Positions 26,103 through 34,694 of a DNA stretch of 64,000 bases are shown here, piece after piece. The translations under genes and the position numbers were made by a program. The DNA is taken from contig JAZQVC010000031.1 in NCBI GenBank assembly GCA_045631645.1, forward strand, positions 31,928 through 95,927, in the 5' to 3' direction. Numbering within the stretch: the stretch's first letter is position 1; each line of letters opens with the position of its first letter. Source of the stretch: SIG459 sp045631645 (GTDB taxonomy: Bacteria > Bacillota > Clostridia > Oscillospirales > Oscillospiraceae). The notes under the pieces were generated by a model that searched no databases, had not been told where the DNA came from, and was given only the letters and a program-made list of their open reading frames with translations.

Positions 26103-26769
26103 AGAGAACATAAAAGTAAATTGACAAAAATTGCAGAACACTGCCCAAAACTACAAAAATATGGAAGACGCTGTGAACCCATCGTTTCTTTTTTCCCACG
26201 CCGTAAAGCAGGGCGCCGATTGTGTAAGCTATGCCGCCGCCAAGAAGCAAATAAAAGCCTGCAGTCGACATTATTTCCATTGTTTGAGGCACAAAGCAAA
26301 TTACACTCCATCCCATTCCCACATAGCATATCATGGAAAATGCGTTATATTTTTTCAGATCAATGGCTGTAAGAGTAATTGCCAGAGCCGCAAGAGCCCA
26401 CTGCCAAAGCAAAAGCCCCCAGCCTATCAGCGGATATACAGGCAAAAACGCAGTCAGACAAATGATTGAATATGTGCCGGCAATGAGGGCATATATCGTG
26501 CAATGATCCAATATCTGCAGAACCTTTTTCCCCGTACCCTTTCTCAGTCCGTGATAAATACTTGAAAGGGTGTAAAGAGAAACCATACTCAGTCCGTATA
26601 TGATCGCGCCCGCCATATCCGCTCCACTTCCGTCTGCCGCTTTCAGCAGACACAGCACCAGTACAAGGAGTCCGAAAGCTCCTCCCACTATGTGCGTTAC
26701 CATATTCATAATCTCCTCGCCCTTTGTATAGTCGGGCAGTATTCTCATGCTCAGTTTTGTGCGTTTCAA
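26101..26769 (-). CDS. Hemolysin III / AdipoR-family membrane protein
   Basis: A 222-residue protein with seven transmembrane segments and the family's three metal-site motifs: SSIYHG (near 62), DHC (near 83) and HSVFHIF near the end. Bacterial members (TrhA/YqfA/YplQ) affect membrane energetics or lipid homeostasis; haemolysis was only reported for a Bacillus cereus member. I chose TTG at 26767-26769 because AAAGGTGG lies eight bases upstream; the first ATG (MRILPDY) is seven codons later and has no ribosome site. Confidence 0.87.
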   Translation of the reverse strand: MKRTKLSMRILPDYTKGEEIMNMVTHIVGGAFGLLVLVLCLLKAADGSGADMAGAIIYGLSMVSLYTLSSIYHGLRKGTGKKVLQILDHCTIYALIAGTYSIICLTAFLPVYPLIGWGLLLWQWALAALAITLTAIDLKKYNAFSMICYVGMGWSVICFVPQTMEIMSTAGFYLLLGGGIAYTIGALLYGVGKKKRWVHSVFHIFVVLGSVLQFLSIYFYVL

Positions 26770-26863
26770 ATCTGTCGCCACCTTTCTTCCGAAAGTGTAT
26801 TCCCGGCAGTGCAAAAAGGAAAGCTAAAAGCCGGATAAGAAGGTAGCGACACTGTTGAGAGAT

Positions 26864-26926
26864 AAAAAGATCCGGTAGAATGCCACTCTACTGCTGGTAG
26901 GATGGCTATTCTACCGGATTTTTTGC
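26864..26926. terminator. Hairpin terminator after tatD
   Basis: AAAAAGATCCGGTAGAAT and ATTCTACCGGATTTTTT pair around a 28-base internal stem-loop. On the minus strand it follows the TatD gene; the T-rich tails on both sides make it bidirectional. Confidence 0.85.
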
Positions 26927-26948
26927 GTTTATATTTGCAATTAAGCCC

Positions 26949-27710
26949 TTATTCTATGCCAAAAAAGTGCTTTCCGTTTTCCATTGTGAGGCGCGCAACT
27001 TCCTCCGAACCTATGCCCTTGATTTCAGCAATCTTGTCCACAACAAAGCAGAGCTCTCTGCTATCGTTGCGCTTGCCTCTGTGAGGCACGGGAGCAAGAT
27101 AGGGGCTATCTGTTTCTATCATAATTTTATCCATAGGGCATATCTCTATAGTTTCAAGAGCCTTGCGGGCATTTTTGAAGGTTATTGCGCCTGTAAAGGA
27201 GAGATACCAGCCCATATCAAGTATCTGTCGCGCCATTTCCGCACTGCCGCTATAGCAATGGAAGACTCCCTTAACATCGGGATATTCACGGATAATTTCC
27301 ATACACTCGCCATGGGCATCTCTATCATGGATTATAACGGGCATATTAAGCTCTCGAGCCAAGTCCATCTGAGCGCGGAAAACTTCTCTCTGGCGCTCCC
27401 TTGGGGAAAAATCGTAGTAATAATCAAGTCCTATCTCCCCGATTGCCTTCACCCTTGGGTTTTGGCACCACTGCCTTATAAGGTTTCCGCTCTCCTCATT
27501 GTAGTTTTCAGCCTCGTGAGGGTGCCAGCCCACTGCAGCATAAACATGGGAATAAGTGTTGGCATATTCAACTGCTTTGGCGCTTGTTTCTCCATCGCAG
27601 CCGGGATTGAGCACAAGGTCAACTCCTTCCTCAGGAAGAGATGCCAGAAGATCATAACGGTCGGGATCGAAACGTTCGTCATCATAATGAGCGTGGGTAT
27701 CAAAATACAT
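26949..27710 (-). CDS. TatD-family metal-dependent hydrolase
   Basis: A 253-residue TIM-barrel hydrolase with all TatD metal ligands visible: FDTHAHYDD, GEIGLDYYYD, IHDRDAH, HCYSGS and ETDSPYLAP. TatD proteins are 3'-5' exonucleases or amidohydrolases linked to DNA repair; in clostridia the gene often follows metG, but here it is about 10 kb away. ATG 27708-27710. It stands alone. Confidence 0.92.
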   Translation of the reverse strand: MYFDTHAHYDDERFDPDRYDLLASLPEEGVDLVLNPGCDGETSAKAVEYANTYSHVYAAVGWHPHEAENYNEESGNLIRQWCQNPRVKAIGEIGLDYYYDFSPRERQREVFRAQMDLARELNMPVIIHDRDAHGECMEIIREYPDVKGVFHCYSGSAEMARQILDMGWYLSFTGAITFKNARKALETIEICPMDKIMIETDSPYLAPVPHRGKRNDSRELCFVVDKIAEIKGIGSEEVARLTMENGKHFFGIE

Positions 27711-27798
27711 AATTATTCTCCGTTTAGCTATATAAGTGGTGATTATGTTCCTATTTTTCGCTTAATTTATCAACAAAGTGGGTGATATCCTTTTTTCT

Positions 27799-27826
27799 TT
27801 GCATATCACTACGCTTATGCTATAAT
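27799..27826 (+). promoter_or_regulatory. Promoter with overlapping palindrome
   Basis: TTGCAT (27799-27804) and TATAAT (27821-27826), 16-bp spacer. GTGATAT (27782-27788) and ATATCAC (27803-27809) form an inverted repeat overlapping the -35 element, a possible operator. Confidence 0.6.
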
Positions 27827-27857
27827 GATTTCCATGAGACGAAAGGGTTCATAATTT

Positions 27858-29375
27858 ATGATTTGTATCAAAAAGGCGGACTCGCTCCGCACTATCATTA
27901 CAAATATATATATTAGCATAATGCTTTTGCTTTTTCCACTGTTTGCAGGATTTTCCGGCTATTCAAACATAACTTTTTCAAAGTTTATGTTTTTCGTCCT
28001 TTGCACAGGAGCATGGCTCATAGCCCTGATTATCGCATGCATTGTGGAAAAAGAGCCTTTGCCACGCCTTTCCCTATACCATTTCGCGGCGATCGCGTTT
28101 GCTTTTGCCTGCATTTTATCCTTCATCCTTTCCCCCTACAAAAAAGAAAGCCTGATAGGCGCAAGCCGCTATGACGGTCTTATTACCCAGCTTGTATATA
28201 TCCTGATTTTCCTTGGGGTATCCTTATTCGGCAAAGCCAGACCCTATCATTATATTGCACTTGCCCTCTCAGTTTTCGTATGCTCCATCGTTGCTATCTT
28301 CCAGCTTTTCAACATAAATATTTTCTCCCTCTTCCCCAATGATCTAAGCTTTTATGATTGGGGTATAAAGTATTCAAGCGCCTTTCTCGGCACTATAGGA
28401 AATACAAATGTTCTCTCTGCGTTTTTCTGCCTTGCGCTGCCTGCGCTGTTTGTTATATCCGTTGTAAGCGAAAGAAAGCTTTACCGCCTTGGAATCATCG
28501 CATTGCTACCTGCAGTCTTTGTTTTGCTTCGCGCCCGGGTTGCAGGAGGCTTTGTTGGTCTTGGAGTATGTACGCTGGTTGCTATCCCCCTCGTTCTCAC
28601 GGATATGAAGAAGCTGCGCCGCGCCTTTTTCTTCGCCGCGCCTTTGCTTATATCCGCTTCCATTGCCCTTGCGTTTCGCCCTGAGTATTCTTCACCCGAT
28701 TTTTCATTCTCATTCAGTTTTGACATTCTTCCTCTACTCGCTCTTTGCGGCGCTGCAATTTTTATCATTGCAGGCATAATCATTGGGAAAATAAAATCTT
28801 TCTCTCCTTCTGCAAAGGCAATGCGGACATTTTTCATAATCATATGCCTGCTTGCTGTAATCATCGGACTTCTTTTCGTATATTTCTTCGCTCCGGCAGA
28901 TGGCACGCTTTACGAGTTTTCTCAGGTGCTTCACGGAAATATTGATGATAGATTCGGCTCAGCCCGTATAAAAATATGGCGCGGCTGCCTTGAGCTTTTC
29001 AAGGAGCATCCTATATTCGGTAGCGGCCCCGACACCCTCGCCCTGAGAGTTGACATACAGTTTGCCCGCTTTGTTCCCGAAACGGGAAAGATTCTCCAGA
29101 CGAGCGTGGATAACGCCCACAACGAATATATAGGCCATCTCATAAACATCGGAATTTTCGGTCTTGCAGCGTATCTCTTCCTTCTCCTGCTGGGACTTGC
29201 CCGCTTGCTCAAAAGCCACTCAAAGCCCCATATTTGCGCCATAGGCCTTGCCAGCCTTTGCTACTGCGTGCAAAGCTTTTTCGCCCTTGGGCTGCCACTT
29301 GTTGCCCCTTTGTTCTGGATCACCCTTGCCTTGCTTTTCTCCGAGGACAACGCTCAAGACTCTTGTATTATGTAA
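27858..29375 (+). CDS. O-antigen ligase / Wzy-type polymerase family membrane protein
   Basis: A 505-residue protein with about eleven or twelve transmembrane helices. The large external loop near residues 355-425 carries the family landmarks: RIKIWRGCLELFKEHPIFGSGPDTL and, after it, NAHNEYIGHLINIGIFGLAAYLFLLLL. WaaL/Wzy-type enzymes join or polymerise surface glycans; in Gram-positive bacteria related proteins handle wall glycopolymers or protein glycosylation. No sugar-synthesis genes are adjacent, so the substrate is open. ATG 27858; AAAGGG lies ten bases upstream. Confidence 0.85.
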   Translation: MICIKKADSLRTIITNIYISIMLLLFPLFAGFSGYSNITFSKFMFFVLCTGAWLIALIIACIVEKEPLPRLSLYHFAAIAFAFACILSFILSPYKKESLIGASRYDGLITQLVYILIFLGVSLFGKARPYHYIALALSVFVCSIVAIFQLFNINIFSLFPNDLSFYDWGIKYSSAFLGTIGNTNVLSAFFCLALPALFVISVVSERKLYRLGIIALLPAVFVLLRARVAGGFVGLGVCTLVAIPLVLTDMKKLRRAFFFAAPLLISASIALAFRPEYSSPDFSFSFSFDILPLLALCGAAIFIIAGIIIGKIKSFSPSAKAMRTFFIIICLLAVIIGLLFVYFFAPADGTLYEFSQVLHGNIDDRFGSARIKIWRGCLELFKEHPIFGSGPDTLALRVDIQFARFVPETGKILQTSVDNAHNEYIGHLINIGIFGLAAYLFLLLLGLARLLKSHSKPHICAIGLASLCYCVQSFFALGLPLVAPLFWITLALLFSEDNAQDSCIM

Positions 29376-29385
29376 ACTCAAAGTA

Positions 29386-29427
29386 TAAAAAAGAAACAGC
29401 CGTATATTTCGGCTGTTTCTTTTTTTA
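29386..29427. terminator. Bidirectional terminator
   Basis: AAGAAACAGCCG and CGGCTGTTTCTT with flanking A and T runs, between convergent genes ending at 29375 (+) and 29425 (-). Confidence 0.9.
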
Positions 29428-30786
29428 TGAAGGAAGTCTGTCTCTGCGGTATTGCCGCTCGCCCTTTGCAAAGAGCAGGTAGGCATAAGCCATAAGCACC
29501 TGCACCACGCTGGCAAGGGGGAGGGACATGCCGATGTGATAAAGAGTGGCTCCGGGTATTGTGCTGAACAAATATACCAAAGGCAGACGGACAATAACGG
29601 CGCTGACGATGTTGACAAGTAAAGTATATCGGGTATGCCCCATTCCGTTTATGTAGCCAAGCAGCGGGAAGGCAAAGGCAAAGAGCAAAAAGTCGAACTT
29701 AAAGAAAGTCATATACTCAACGCCTGCGGCTATGACCTGCTTATCGGGAGTGAATACGGATATAACTGTGGCGGGAATAATGGCCATAACAATCCAGAGA
29801 AGAACTCCTATTCCGCCGGAAACGAGTATACCTACACGCATGCACTTATGGCTGCGGTCAGGTCTTCCCGCGCCCTGATTCTGAGCAACCATCGCCGCAA
29901 CAGAGCCAAAGAATGCACCTGCAGGGATAACCGCCATACCGAAAATTCTGTCAGCAACGCCGGCAGCAGCGGTGGAGACATAGCCAAGCTTGTTGACAAC
30001 GGATTCAAGCACGATGAATGAAAGATTGACAAGCAGCTCCTGACCTGCGGCGGGAAGACCCAGTCCCAGAATACGTGAAGCTCTTTCCTTATAAATACGG
30101 AAGCTGGAGGGGCGGAAGTCGAAGGGGAAATTCTTGCTGCGCTTGATATAAATATAGCCGATAAGAACACTGACAGCCTGGCTGACGGTGGTTGCAAGAG
30201 CGGCGCCCGCAGCGCCCATATCCAGCACCGCAACGCACAAAATATCGCCGATAATATTGAGACAGCAGGAAATTCCAACGAATATCATGGGAGTTTTGCT
30301 CTCGCCTATGCCGCGATAAACGCTGGCGATTGCGTTATAAAAACCGGAGAAAACCATGCCCACGAGACAGATGGTCACATAGGCCTTAGCACCGGAAAAA
30401 GCTTCCGCAGGGGTGTTGATAAGCACCAGCAGAGGCTCACGCAGGAACATAAGCACAACCATTATGATAATGGCTGCGAGGGGCAGAATGCAGAAAACGG
30501 TGGATACCGTTTCGCGCAGTTCCTTCTCCTTTTTCGCGCCTGCAAAGTTGCCTACAATAACAGTGCCGCCTGTTGCCAGACCCATAAGAATGAAGTTTAT
30601 CATCATCATGGTCATTGCGCCAATGCTGACTGCGCTGAGCTCCATGGAGGAGGCAAAGCGTCCCACAATAAACATATCCACAATACCGTAGAGGGTGTTC
30701 AGCAGGTTGGCTATAAGATAAGGGGTGGCGAAACGCAGAAGAGTTTTCGCAACAGGTCCCCGTGTCAGGTCATTTCCCATTTTCAT
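29425..30786 (-). CDS. MATE-family multidrug/sodium antiporter
   Basis: A 453-residue protein with twelve hydrophobic helices in two homologous halves, beginning DLTRGPVAKTLLRFATPYLIANLLNTLYGIVDMFIVGRF, the classic MATE opening. It exports organic cations or drugs in exchange for Na+ or H+; the substrate cannot be predicted. ATG 30784-30786 lies five bases after the TtcA-like gene's stop, so the two form a minus-strand pair. Confidence 0.93.
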   Translation of the reverse strand: MKMGNDLTRGPVAKTLLRFATPYLIANLLNTLYGIVDMFIVGRFASSMELSAVSIGAMTMMMINFILMGLATGGTVIVGNFAGAKKEKELRETVSTVFCILPLAAIIIMVVLMFLREPLLVLINTPAEAFSGAKAYVTICLVGMVFSGFYNAIASVYRGIGESKTPMIFVGISCCLNIIGDILCVAVLDMGAAGAALATTVSQAVSVLIGYIYIKRSKNFPFDFRPSSFRIYKERASRILGLGLPAAGQELLVNLSFIVLESVVNKLGYVSTAAAGVADRIFGMAVIPAGAFFGSVAAMVAQNQGAGRPDRSHKCMRVGILVSGGIGVLLWIVMAIIPATVISVFTPDKQVIAAGVEYMTFFKFDFLLFAFAFPLLGYINGMGHTRYTLLVNIVSAVIVRLPLVYLFSTIPGATLYHIGMSLPLASVVQVLMAYAYLLFAKGERQYRRDRLPS

Positions 30787-30791
30787 TTATA

Positions 30792-31541
30792 TTATTTTCC
30801 TTTCGTTCTTACATACGGAGTGGGCTCCCAGCCCTCAAGAGGAAGGCGCTGCATAGAGCCGAAAACCTTGCTTCGAAGGTCGGGGAAATCCTTTTCCAGA
30901 TTTCGGATGAGCTGCTTTATCTCATATCTCTTGCTTCCTGTATCGGCAGGGCAGGGATTTTCAACAATGGGGAGCTCAAGGGCAGCCGCCACCGCAGCAA
31001 CCTTGTCCTCAGTGGCATAGATCATCGGCCGTATCTGCCATACATCGGCACGGGACATATATGTTACGGGCTTGAAGCAGCTTATGCGTCCTTCAAACAT
31101 AAGGCTCATAAGGAAAGTCTCTACCGCGTCATCAAAATGATGTCCCAGAGCAAGCTTGTTGCATCGATGCTCCTTCATAGCGTTATTGATTGCGCCGCGG
31201 CGCATCTTACTGCAAAGGGAGCAGGGATTTTCCTCCTGACGCACATCGAAGACAACTTCCTTTATATCAGTCTTGATGCGGACATACTCAACCCCTATTT
31301 CATCGCACATTTTCTGCACGCAGTCAAAGTCCATTCCCTCAAAGCCCATCTCAATGGTAAGGGCTACAAGTTCAAAGGGCTTGGGATAATAAATCTGCAG
31401 ATGTCTGAGGGCGCGGAGGAGCAGCATACTGTCCTTTCCGCCCGAAACACCAACGGCGATGCGGTCTCCCGCTTCTATCATGGAGTACTCGTCCACACCC
31501 TTGCGGACGATACTGGTAAATCTGTTCAATATATCACTCAT
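30792..31541 (-). CDS. TtcA-like tRNA thiolation protein
   Basis: A 249-residue PP-loop ATPase: GVSGGKDSMLLLRAL (near 30), an inner CSLCSKMRRGAI cysteine pair (near 108), ALGHHFDDAVETFLM and ENPCPADTGSKR (near 195). This arrangement matches TtcA/TilS-like enzymes that bind an Fe-S cluster and thiolate cytidine-32 or related tRNA positions. I start at ATG 31539-31541, after GAGG; an upstream in-frame ATG adds 16 residues without a better ribosome site. It shares an operon with the MATE gene. Confidence 0.87.
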   Translation of the reverse strand: MSDILNRFTSIVRKGVDEYSMIEAGDRIAVGVSGGKDSMLLLRALRHLQIYYPKPFELVALTIEMGFEGMDFDCVQKMCDEIGVEYVRIKTDIKEVVFDVRQEENPCSLCSKMRRGAINNAMKEHRCNKLALGHHFDDAVETFLMSLMFEGRISCFKPVTYMSRADVWQIRPMIYATEDKVAAVAAALELPIVENPCPADTGSKRYEIKQLIRNLEKDFPDLRSKVFGSMQRLPLEGWEPTPYVRTKGK

Positions 31542-31663
31542 AAATTTGTAAGCCTCATAGAAAAATTTTAAAAAATCGAAATCGAGCAATCGGGAGCAAA
31601 TCGGCGAAAAACGGCGTAAAACGGAGTTCGCATTATTCTAAATTAAAATATCAAAAATATGTG

Positions 31664-31692
31664 TTGACAACAAAATTTGCATGTGTTATAAA
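31664..31692 (+). promoter_or_regulatory. rplM-rpsI promoter
   Basis: TTGACA (31664-31669) and TATAAA (31687-31692), 17-bp spacer, about 90 bases before rplM. This strong promoter fits a ribosomal protein operon. Confidence 0.85.
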
Positions 31693-31783
31693 AATAAGGC
31701 GCGCTTACGGTCATTAGTATTGTAATGTAGCGCATTTCAATTGTCAAAAAATTTTTTATACATTATTAATGGAGGAATCTCAA

Positions 31784-32212
31784 ATGTCCACTACCCTGGC
31801 CAAGAAGGAGACCATCGAGCGCAAGTGGTATATCCTTGATGCAGCTGGCAAGCCCATGGGCAAGACCGCTGTTCTCGCCGCTAACATTCTCCGCGGCAAG
31901 CTCAACCCCATGTACACCCCCAACGTTGACTGCGGTGACTTCGTCATCATCATCAACGCTGAAAAGGCAGTTCTGACCGGCAAGAAGCTGGAGCAGAAGC
32001 ACTACTATCATCATTCCGGTTGGATTGGCGGCCTCAAGGACGTCAAGTACAAGGAACTGATGGCAAAGAAGCCCGAGTTCGCAATGACCCTCGCAGTTAA
32101 GGGCATGCTGCAGAAGAACAAGCTGGCTGCTGACCAGCTCACCCGTCTGAAGGTTTACCGTGGCTCCGAGCACAAGCACGCAGCCCAGAAGCCCGAAGTT
32201 TGGGATCGCTAA
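31784..32212 (+). CDS. rplM: Ribosomal protein L13
   Basis: A 142-residue protein of normal L13 length: KWYILDAAGKPMGKTAVLAANILRGK, CGDFVIIINAEKAVLTGKK, YYHHSGWIGGLK and LKVYRGSEHKHAAQKP are conserved blocks. It is an early-assembly protein of the 50S subunit. ATG 31784 follows GGAGG; an in-frame ATG at 31769 overlaps it and is unlikely. rpsI follows after 18 bases in the universal L13-S9 pair. Codon use is highly biased. Confidence 0.98.
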   Translation: MSTTLAKKETIERKWYILDAAGKPMGKTAVLAANILRGKLNPMYTPNVDCGDFVIIINAEKAVLTGKKLEQKHYYHHSGWIGGLKDVKYKELMAKKPEFAMTLAVKGMLQKNKLAADQLTRLKVYRGSEHKHAAQKPEVWDR

Positions 32213-32230
32213 AGAAGGAGGTAACATATA

Positions 32231-32641
32231 ATGGCAACTTACGTATCCAAGAGACCCTATATGTACGGCACCGGCCGTCGCAAGTCCTCTGTCGCCAGAG
32301 TTCACCTCATTCCCGGCGGCACCGGCGTCATCACCATCAATGGCCGTGACATCGACGATTATTTCGGCCTTGACACCCTGAAGCTCATCGTTCGTCAGCC
32401 CCTGGTCACCGTTGGCCTCACCGATAAGGTTGACATCGAGTGCACCGTCGCAGGCGGCGGCGTTTCCGGTCAGGCCGGCGCTATCCGTCACGGCATCTCC
32501 CGCGCTCTTCTCCTCGTTGACGAGAGCTACCGCTCCGCTCTGAAGGCTGCTGGTTTCCTGACCCGCGACCCCAGAATGAAGGAACGCAAGAAGTACGGTC
32601 TGAAGGCTGCACGTCGTGCACCCCAGTTCTCCAAGAGATAA
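32231..32641 (+). CDS. rpsI: Ribosomal protein S9
   Basis: A 136-residue S9: YGTGRRKSSVARV at the N-terminus, GGGVSGQAGAIRHGISRALL in the middle and the invariant C-terminal RRAPQFSKR that reaches the P-site tRNA. ATG 32231 follows AAGGAGG. It ends a two-gene operon and lies about 80 bases before the left boundary of the integrative element. Confidence 0.98.
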   Translation: MATYVSKRPYMYGTGRRKSSVARVHLIPGGTGVITINGRDIDDYFGLDTLKLIVRQPLVTVGLTDKVDIECTVAGGGVSGQAGAIRHGISRALLLVDESYRSALKAAGFLTRDPRMKERKKYGLKAARRAPQFSKR

Positions 32642-32664
32642 TCTATCTCTCATTACGAACTTCA

Positions 32665-32699
32665 AAAACCCAGAAACCGCAATGGTTTCTGGGTTTTCT
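32665..32699 (+). terminator. rpsI terminator
   Basis: AAAACCCAGAAACC and GGTTTCTGGGTTTT form a perfect stem just after rpsI, ending at the integrative element boundary. Confidence 0.92.
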
Positions 32700-32720
32700 T
32701 TATGCCCTGTACTCTCCTGT

Positions 32721-32790
32721 TTGGTGCAAATTTGGTGCAAAAACGCTGTAAAACGATATCAAACGATATCCAATGATATGCGGTGAGTAT
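32721..32790. repeat. Left attachment site with 10-bp phased repeats
   Basis: The 22-bp direct repeat (begins TTGGTGCAAA, itself an imperfect tandem of GGTGCAAA) is followed by three copies of a 10-bp unit close to ACGATATCCA (32753-32780). Both parts recur at the right end, in the same order. Confidence 0.65.
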
Positions 32791-32870
32791 GAATTTCCTA
32801 TTCTTCTTAGCAAATCCCTACATCGAGCCATATCTTTTTGATACTTATATTTGTTTATGTATCAAAACAC

Positions 32871-32935
32871 TTGACATTGGCTATTTTCTCTGTTATCATA
32901 CAGTTATGATACTTAACGCCATTTTCGTATCATAA
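32871..32935 (+). promoter_or_regulatory. Promoter with shared 32-bp palindromic operator (copy 1)
   Basis: TTGACA (32871-32876), 17-bp spacer, TATCAT (32894-32899). Immediately downstream lie TTATGATAC (32904-32912) and GTATCATAA (32927-32935), inverted repeats 14 bp apart. The same operator occurs at two other promoters of the element, so one regulator probably controls all three. A related GATAC...GTATC pair lies just upstream (about 32839-32863). Confidence 0.75.
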
Positions 32936-32956
32936 CTAAATGAAAGGAGATTTTTT

Positions 32957-33223
32957 ATGAGTAACAATAAATCAAATGATCATGAGTACATTCTAAAGTG
33001 CCTCCCTTGCAGTTTTGCAACCGTTGTAGGTAACAAATGTTTTCCTCTAATCTGTGATAAAAACTCTTGCGGTATTCCCTGCCTATTATACAGAGAGGAC
33101 TACCTGTTTTGTGAGGAAAATCTAGGGCATCATGAACCTGCTGCATATGGCGAATGGGATAAATTGAACGAGGATCATGTAAAAAAGGTGCTTCGTGGCT
33201 TTTTTGACATCTGCGTAAAATAA
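32957..33223 (+). CDS. Cysteine-rich small protein of unknown function
   Basis: An 88-residue protein with eight cysteines (KCLPCSFA, CFPLICDKNSCGIPCLLY, FCEENLG, DICVK), suggesting metal or disulfide binding, and no membrane segment. I do not recognise the family. ATG 32957 follows GAAAGGAG. It is the first gene of the element, under the operator-carrying promoter, so it is probably an early or regulatory product. Confidence 0.7.
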   Translation: MSNNKSNDHEYILKCLPCSFATVVGNKCFPLICDKNSCGIPCLLYREDYLFCEENLGHHEPAAYGEWDKLNEDHVKKVLRGFFDICVK

Positions 33224-33301
33224 AGAATAGCCACTGGCAAAATGTCAGTGACCATACAAAATATTCTTAAACACTGATATTGTTATTGAATCCAACCAAA
33301 T

Positions 33302-33338
33302 AAACAGCACTTACTACTTGAGTGGTAGGTGCTGTTTT
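33302..33338. terminator. Bidirectional terminator
   Basis: AAACAGCACTTACTAC and GTGGTAGGTGCTGTTT form a near-perfect stem with T-rich tails, between convergent genes ending at 33223 (+) and 33350 (-). Confidence 0.85.
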
Positions 33339-33349
33339 ATTATAGGTAA

Positions 33350-33694
33350 TTATTCTTTACTATTAACAGAAAAAGCTTCCATGACTTTACACAGAACATC
33401 ATTGGCAATGGCAAACTGTTCGGGTGTCAGTCTTTCCAACCGTTCTGTAATAGCTTGTACATCATTCTTAGGAGACTCTTCAAACAGGAGCGAGTTACTA
33501 GAAATAGACAGTACCTTGCAGATCCGCAGCAGCGTAGCCAAGGAAACACCAACGGTACCTCTTTCGATGGCAGAAAGAGATTTCGTTCCTATGCCGATCA
33601 ATTCAGAGAACTTCTCTTGCGTATATCCTGCCTTGATCCGTTCTCTCTTGATATTATTGCCAACCAGCAGATCAATTTCTTTCTTCTCGCTCAT
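33350..33694 (-). CDS. XRE-family helix-turn-helix regulator
   Basis: A 114-residue protein: residues about 10-65 form a Cro/CI-type HTH (NIKRERIKAGYTQEKFSELIGIGTKSLSAIERGTVGVSLATLLRICKVLSISSNSLLF), followed by a helical tail with LERLTPEQF. It is a plausible repressor of the element's operator-bearing promoters, though no binding is shown. I start at ATG 33692-33694 after GGTGGTG; the frame stays open 17 codons further up without a ribosome site. Confidence 0.88.
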   Translation of the reverse strand: MSEKKEIDLLVGNNIKRERIKAGYTQEKFSELIGIGTKSLSAIERGTVGVSLATLLRICKVLSISSNSLLFEESPKNDVQAITERLERLTPEQFAIANDVLCKVMEAFSVNSKE

Positions 33695-33744
33695 GCCGAA
33701 CACCACCATAGAAATTATTACCATTAGTTTATGTAATGCTGGCA

Positions 33745-33774
33745 TTGACTTGAACCCACTAACTGCATTATAAT
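33745..33774 (+). promoter_or_regulatory. Promoter of the SLOG-like/cargo genes
   Basis: TTGACT (33745-33750), 18-bp spacer, TATAAT (33769-33774), about 48 bases before the gene at 33822 and divergent from the XRE gene. Confidence 0.65.
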
Positions 33775-33821
33775 TATCGTGTTATTAGAACGACTACAAT
33801 AATGCAGACAGGTGGATTCTA

Positions 33822-34295
33822 ATGCAGAAGTCATGTTTTCTATTCGGTCACGCTGATACACCACAGTCCGTTTTACCAATTCTAGAGCAAGCCATCGAAG
33901 AGGAAGTAGCCAACGGTATATCGGTGTTCTATGTTGGCTATCATGGCAATTTTGATCGTATGGCTGCATCCGCCCTAAGGTCTGTGAAACACCGACACGC
34001 CGAGATCCTGCTAATGCTAGTACTTGCCTATCACCCAGCAGAACAGCCAGCAGAAGCCCCCCAAGGCTTTGATGGAACGTATTATCCCCCTTTAGAAGGC
34101 ATCCCACGCAGATACGCTATTGTCCGAGCGAATCAATACATGGTAAAAACAGCAGACAGCTTGATTTGCTATGTTCGGCATCATGGAAATACAAGGAGCT
34201 TGCTTGATCTGGCTGTACGACAAGCAAGAGATCTGAAAATAAATAATCTTTCCGATGCCCCTCGGAACTTGTCAAAATATGATGATGTGCTATAA
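33822..34295 (+). CDS. SLOG-superfamily (YpsA/DUF1273-like) protein
   Basis: A 157-residue protein: SCFLFGHADTP at the start, VGYHGNFDRMAASALRSVKHRH in the middle and YHPAEQPAEAPQGFDGTYYPP then YAIVRANQYMVKTADSLICYVRHHGNTRSLLD. These match a small clostridial family with the SLOG Rossmann fold, thought to bind nucleotide-type ligands; SLOG proteins sense or make nucleotide signals in several defence systems. No further function known. It precedes the cargo operon in the same direction but 34 bases away, and may share its transcript. Confidence 0.78.
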   Translation: MQKSCFLFGHADTPQSVLPILEQAIEEEVANGISVFYVGYHGNFDRMAASALRSVKHRHAEILLMLVLAYHPAEQPAEAPQGFDGTYYPPLEGIPRRYAIVRANQYMVKTADSLICYVRHHGNTRSLLDLAVRQARDLKINNLSDAPRNLSKYDDVL

Positions 34296-34329
34296 TGAAA
34301 ATAATAATCAAAACTAGGAGGAACATATC

Positions 34330-34683
34330 ATGGCAGAAACAAAAACTACCCGTAAAGCTAGTATTTGGAGCATTTTATCTGGTTGCTCCTTAGGCTGCAG
34401 CTTCTTTACCCTTTATAAGGGCATTGATAAAATGACCAACTATTACAACAGCGAAAATTACCCCTCCCTTAATGTAAATGCGTATGTGGGTGGTGATGCT
34501 TACAACTACATCATCAATGGTACCTACGCAACGGCTTTCTTCGTACTTACCGCTATGTTTGTCCTTGCGGCAATCGGTTTGATGATCCTGCATTATGTTT
34601 CCCAAGAGAAGCCTGTTATCGCTCCCCAGGCTGTTCAGAAAAATGTGATTGAGGATATCGAATCTAATCTTCCCGAAATGTAA
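34330..34683 (+). CDS. Small two-helix membrane protein
   Basis: A 117-residue protein with hydrophobic segments near 10-30 (IWSILSGCSLGCSFFTLY) and 60-85 (TAFFVLTAMFVLAAIGLMILHY), and a Tyr/Asn-rich loop between them that would face outside. I do not recognise it. ATG 34330 follows AGGAGG. It directly precedes, by 11 bases, the first zinc-ribbon/TPR gene and is probably the first gene of that operon. Confidence 0.75.
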   Translation: MAETKTTRKASIWSILSGCSLGCSFFTLYKGIDKMTNYYNSENYPSLNVNAYVGGDAYNYIINGTYATAFFVLTAMFVLAAIGLMILHYVSQEKPVIAPQAVQKNVIEDIESNLPEM

Positions 34684-34694
34684 GGAGAATCGCT

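Noticed and set aside
31766..32740. Open frame antisense to rplM and rpsI
   Set aside because: Both ribosomal protein genes are certain; biased codons commonly leave the antisense frame open.
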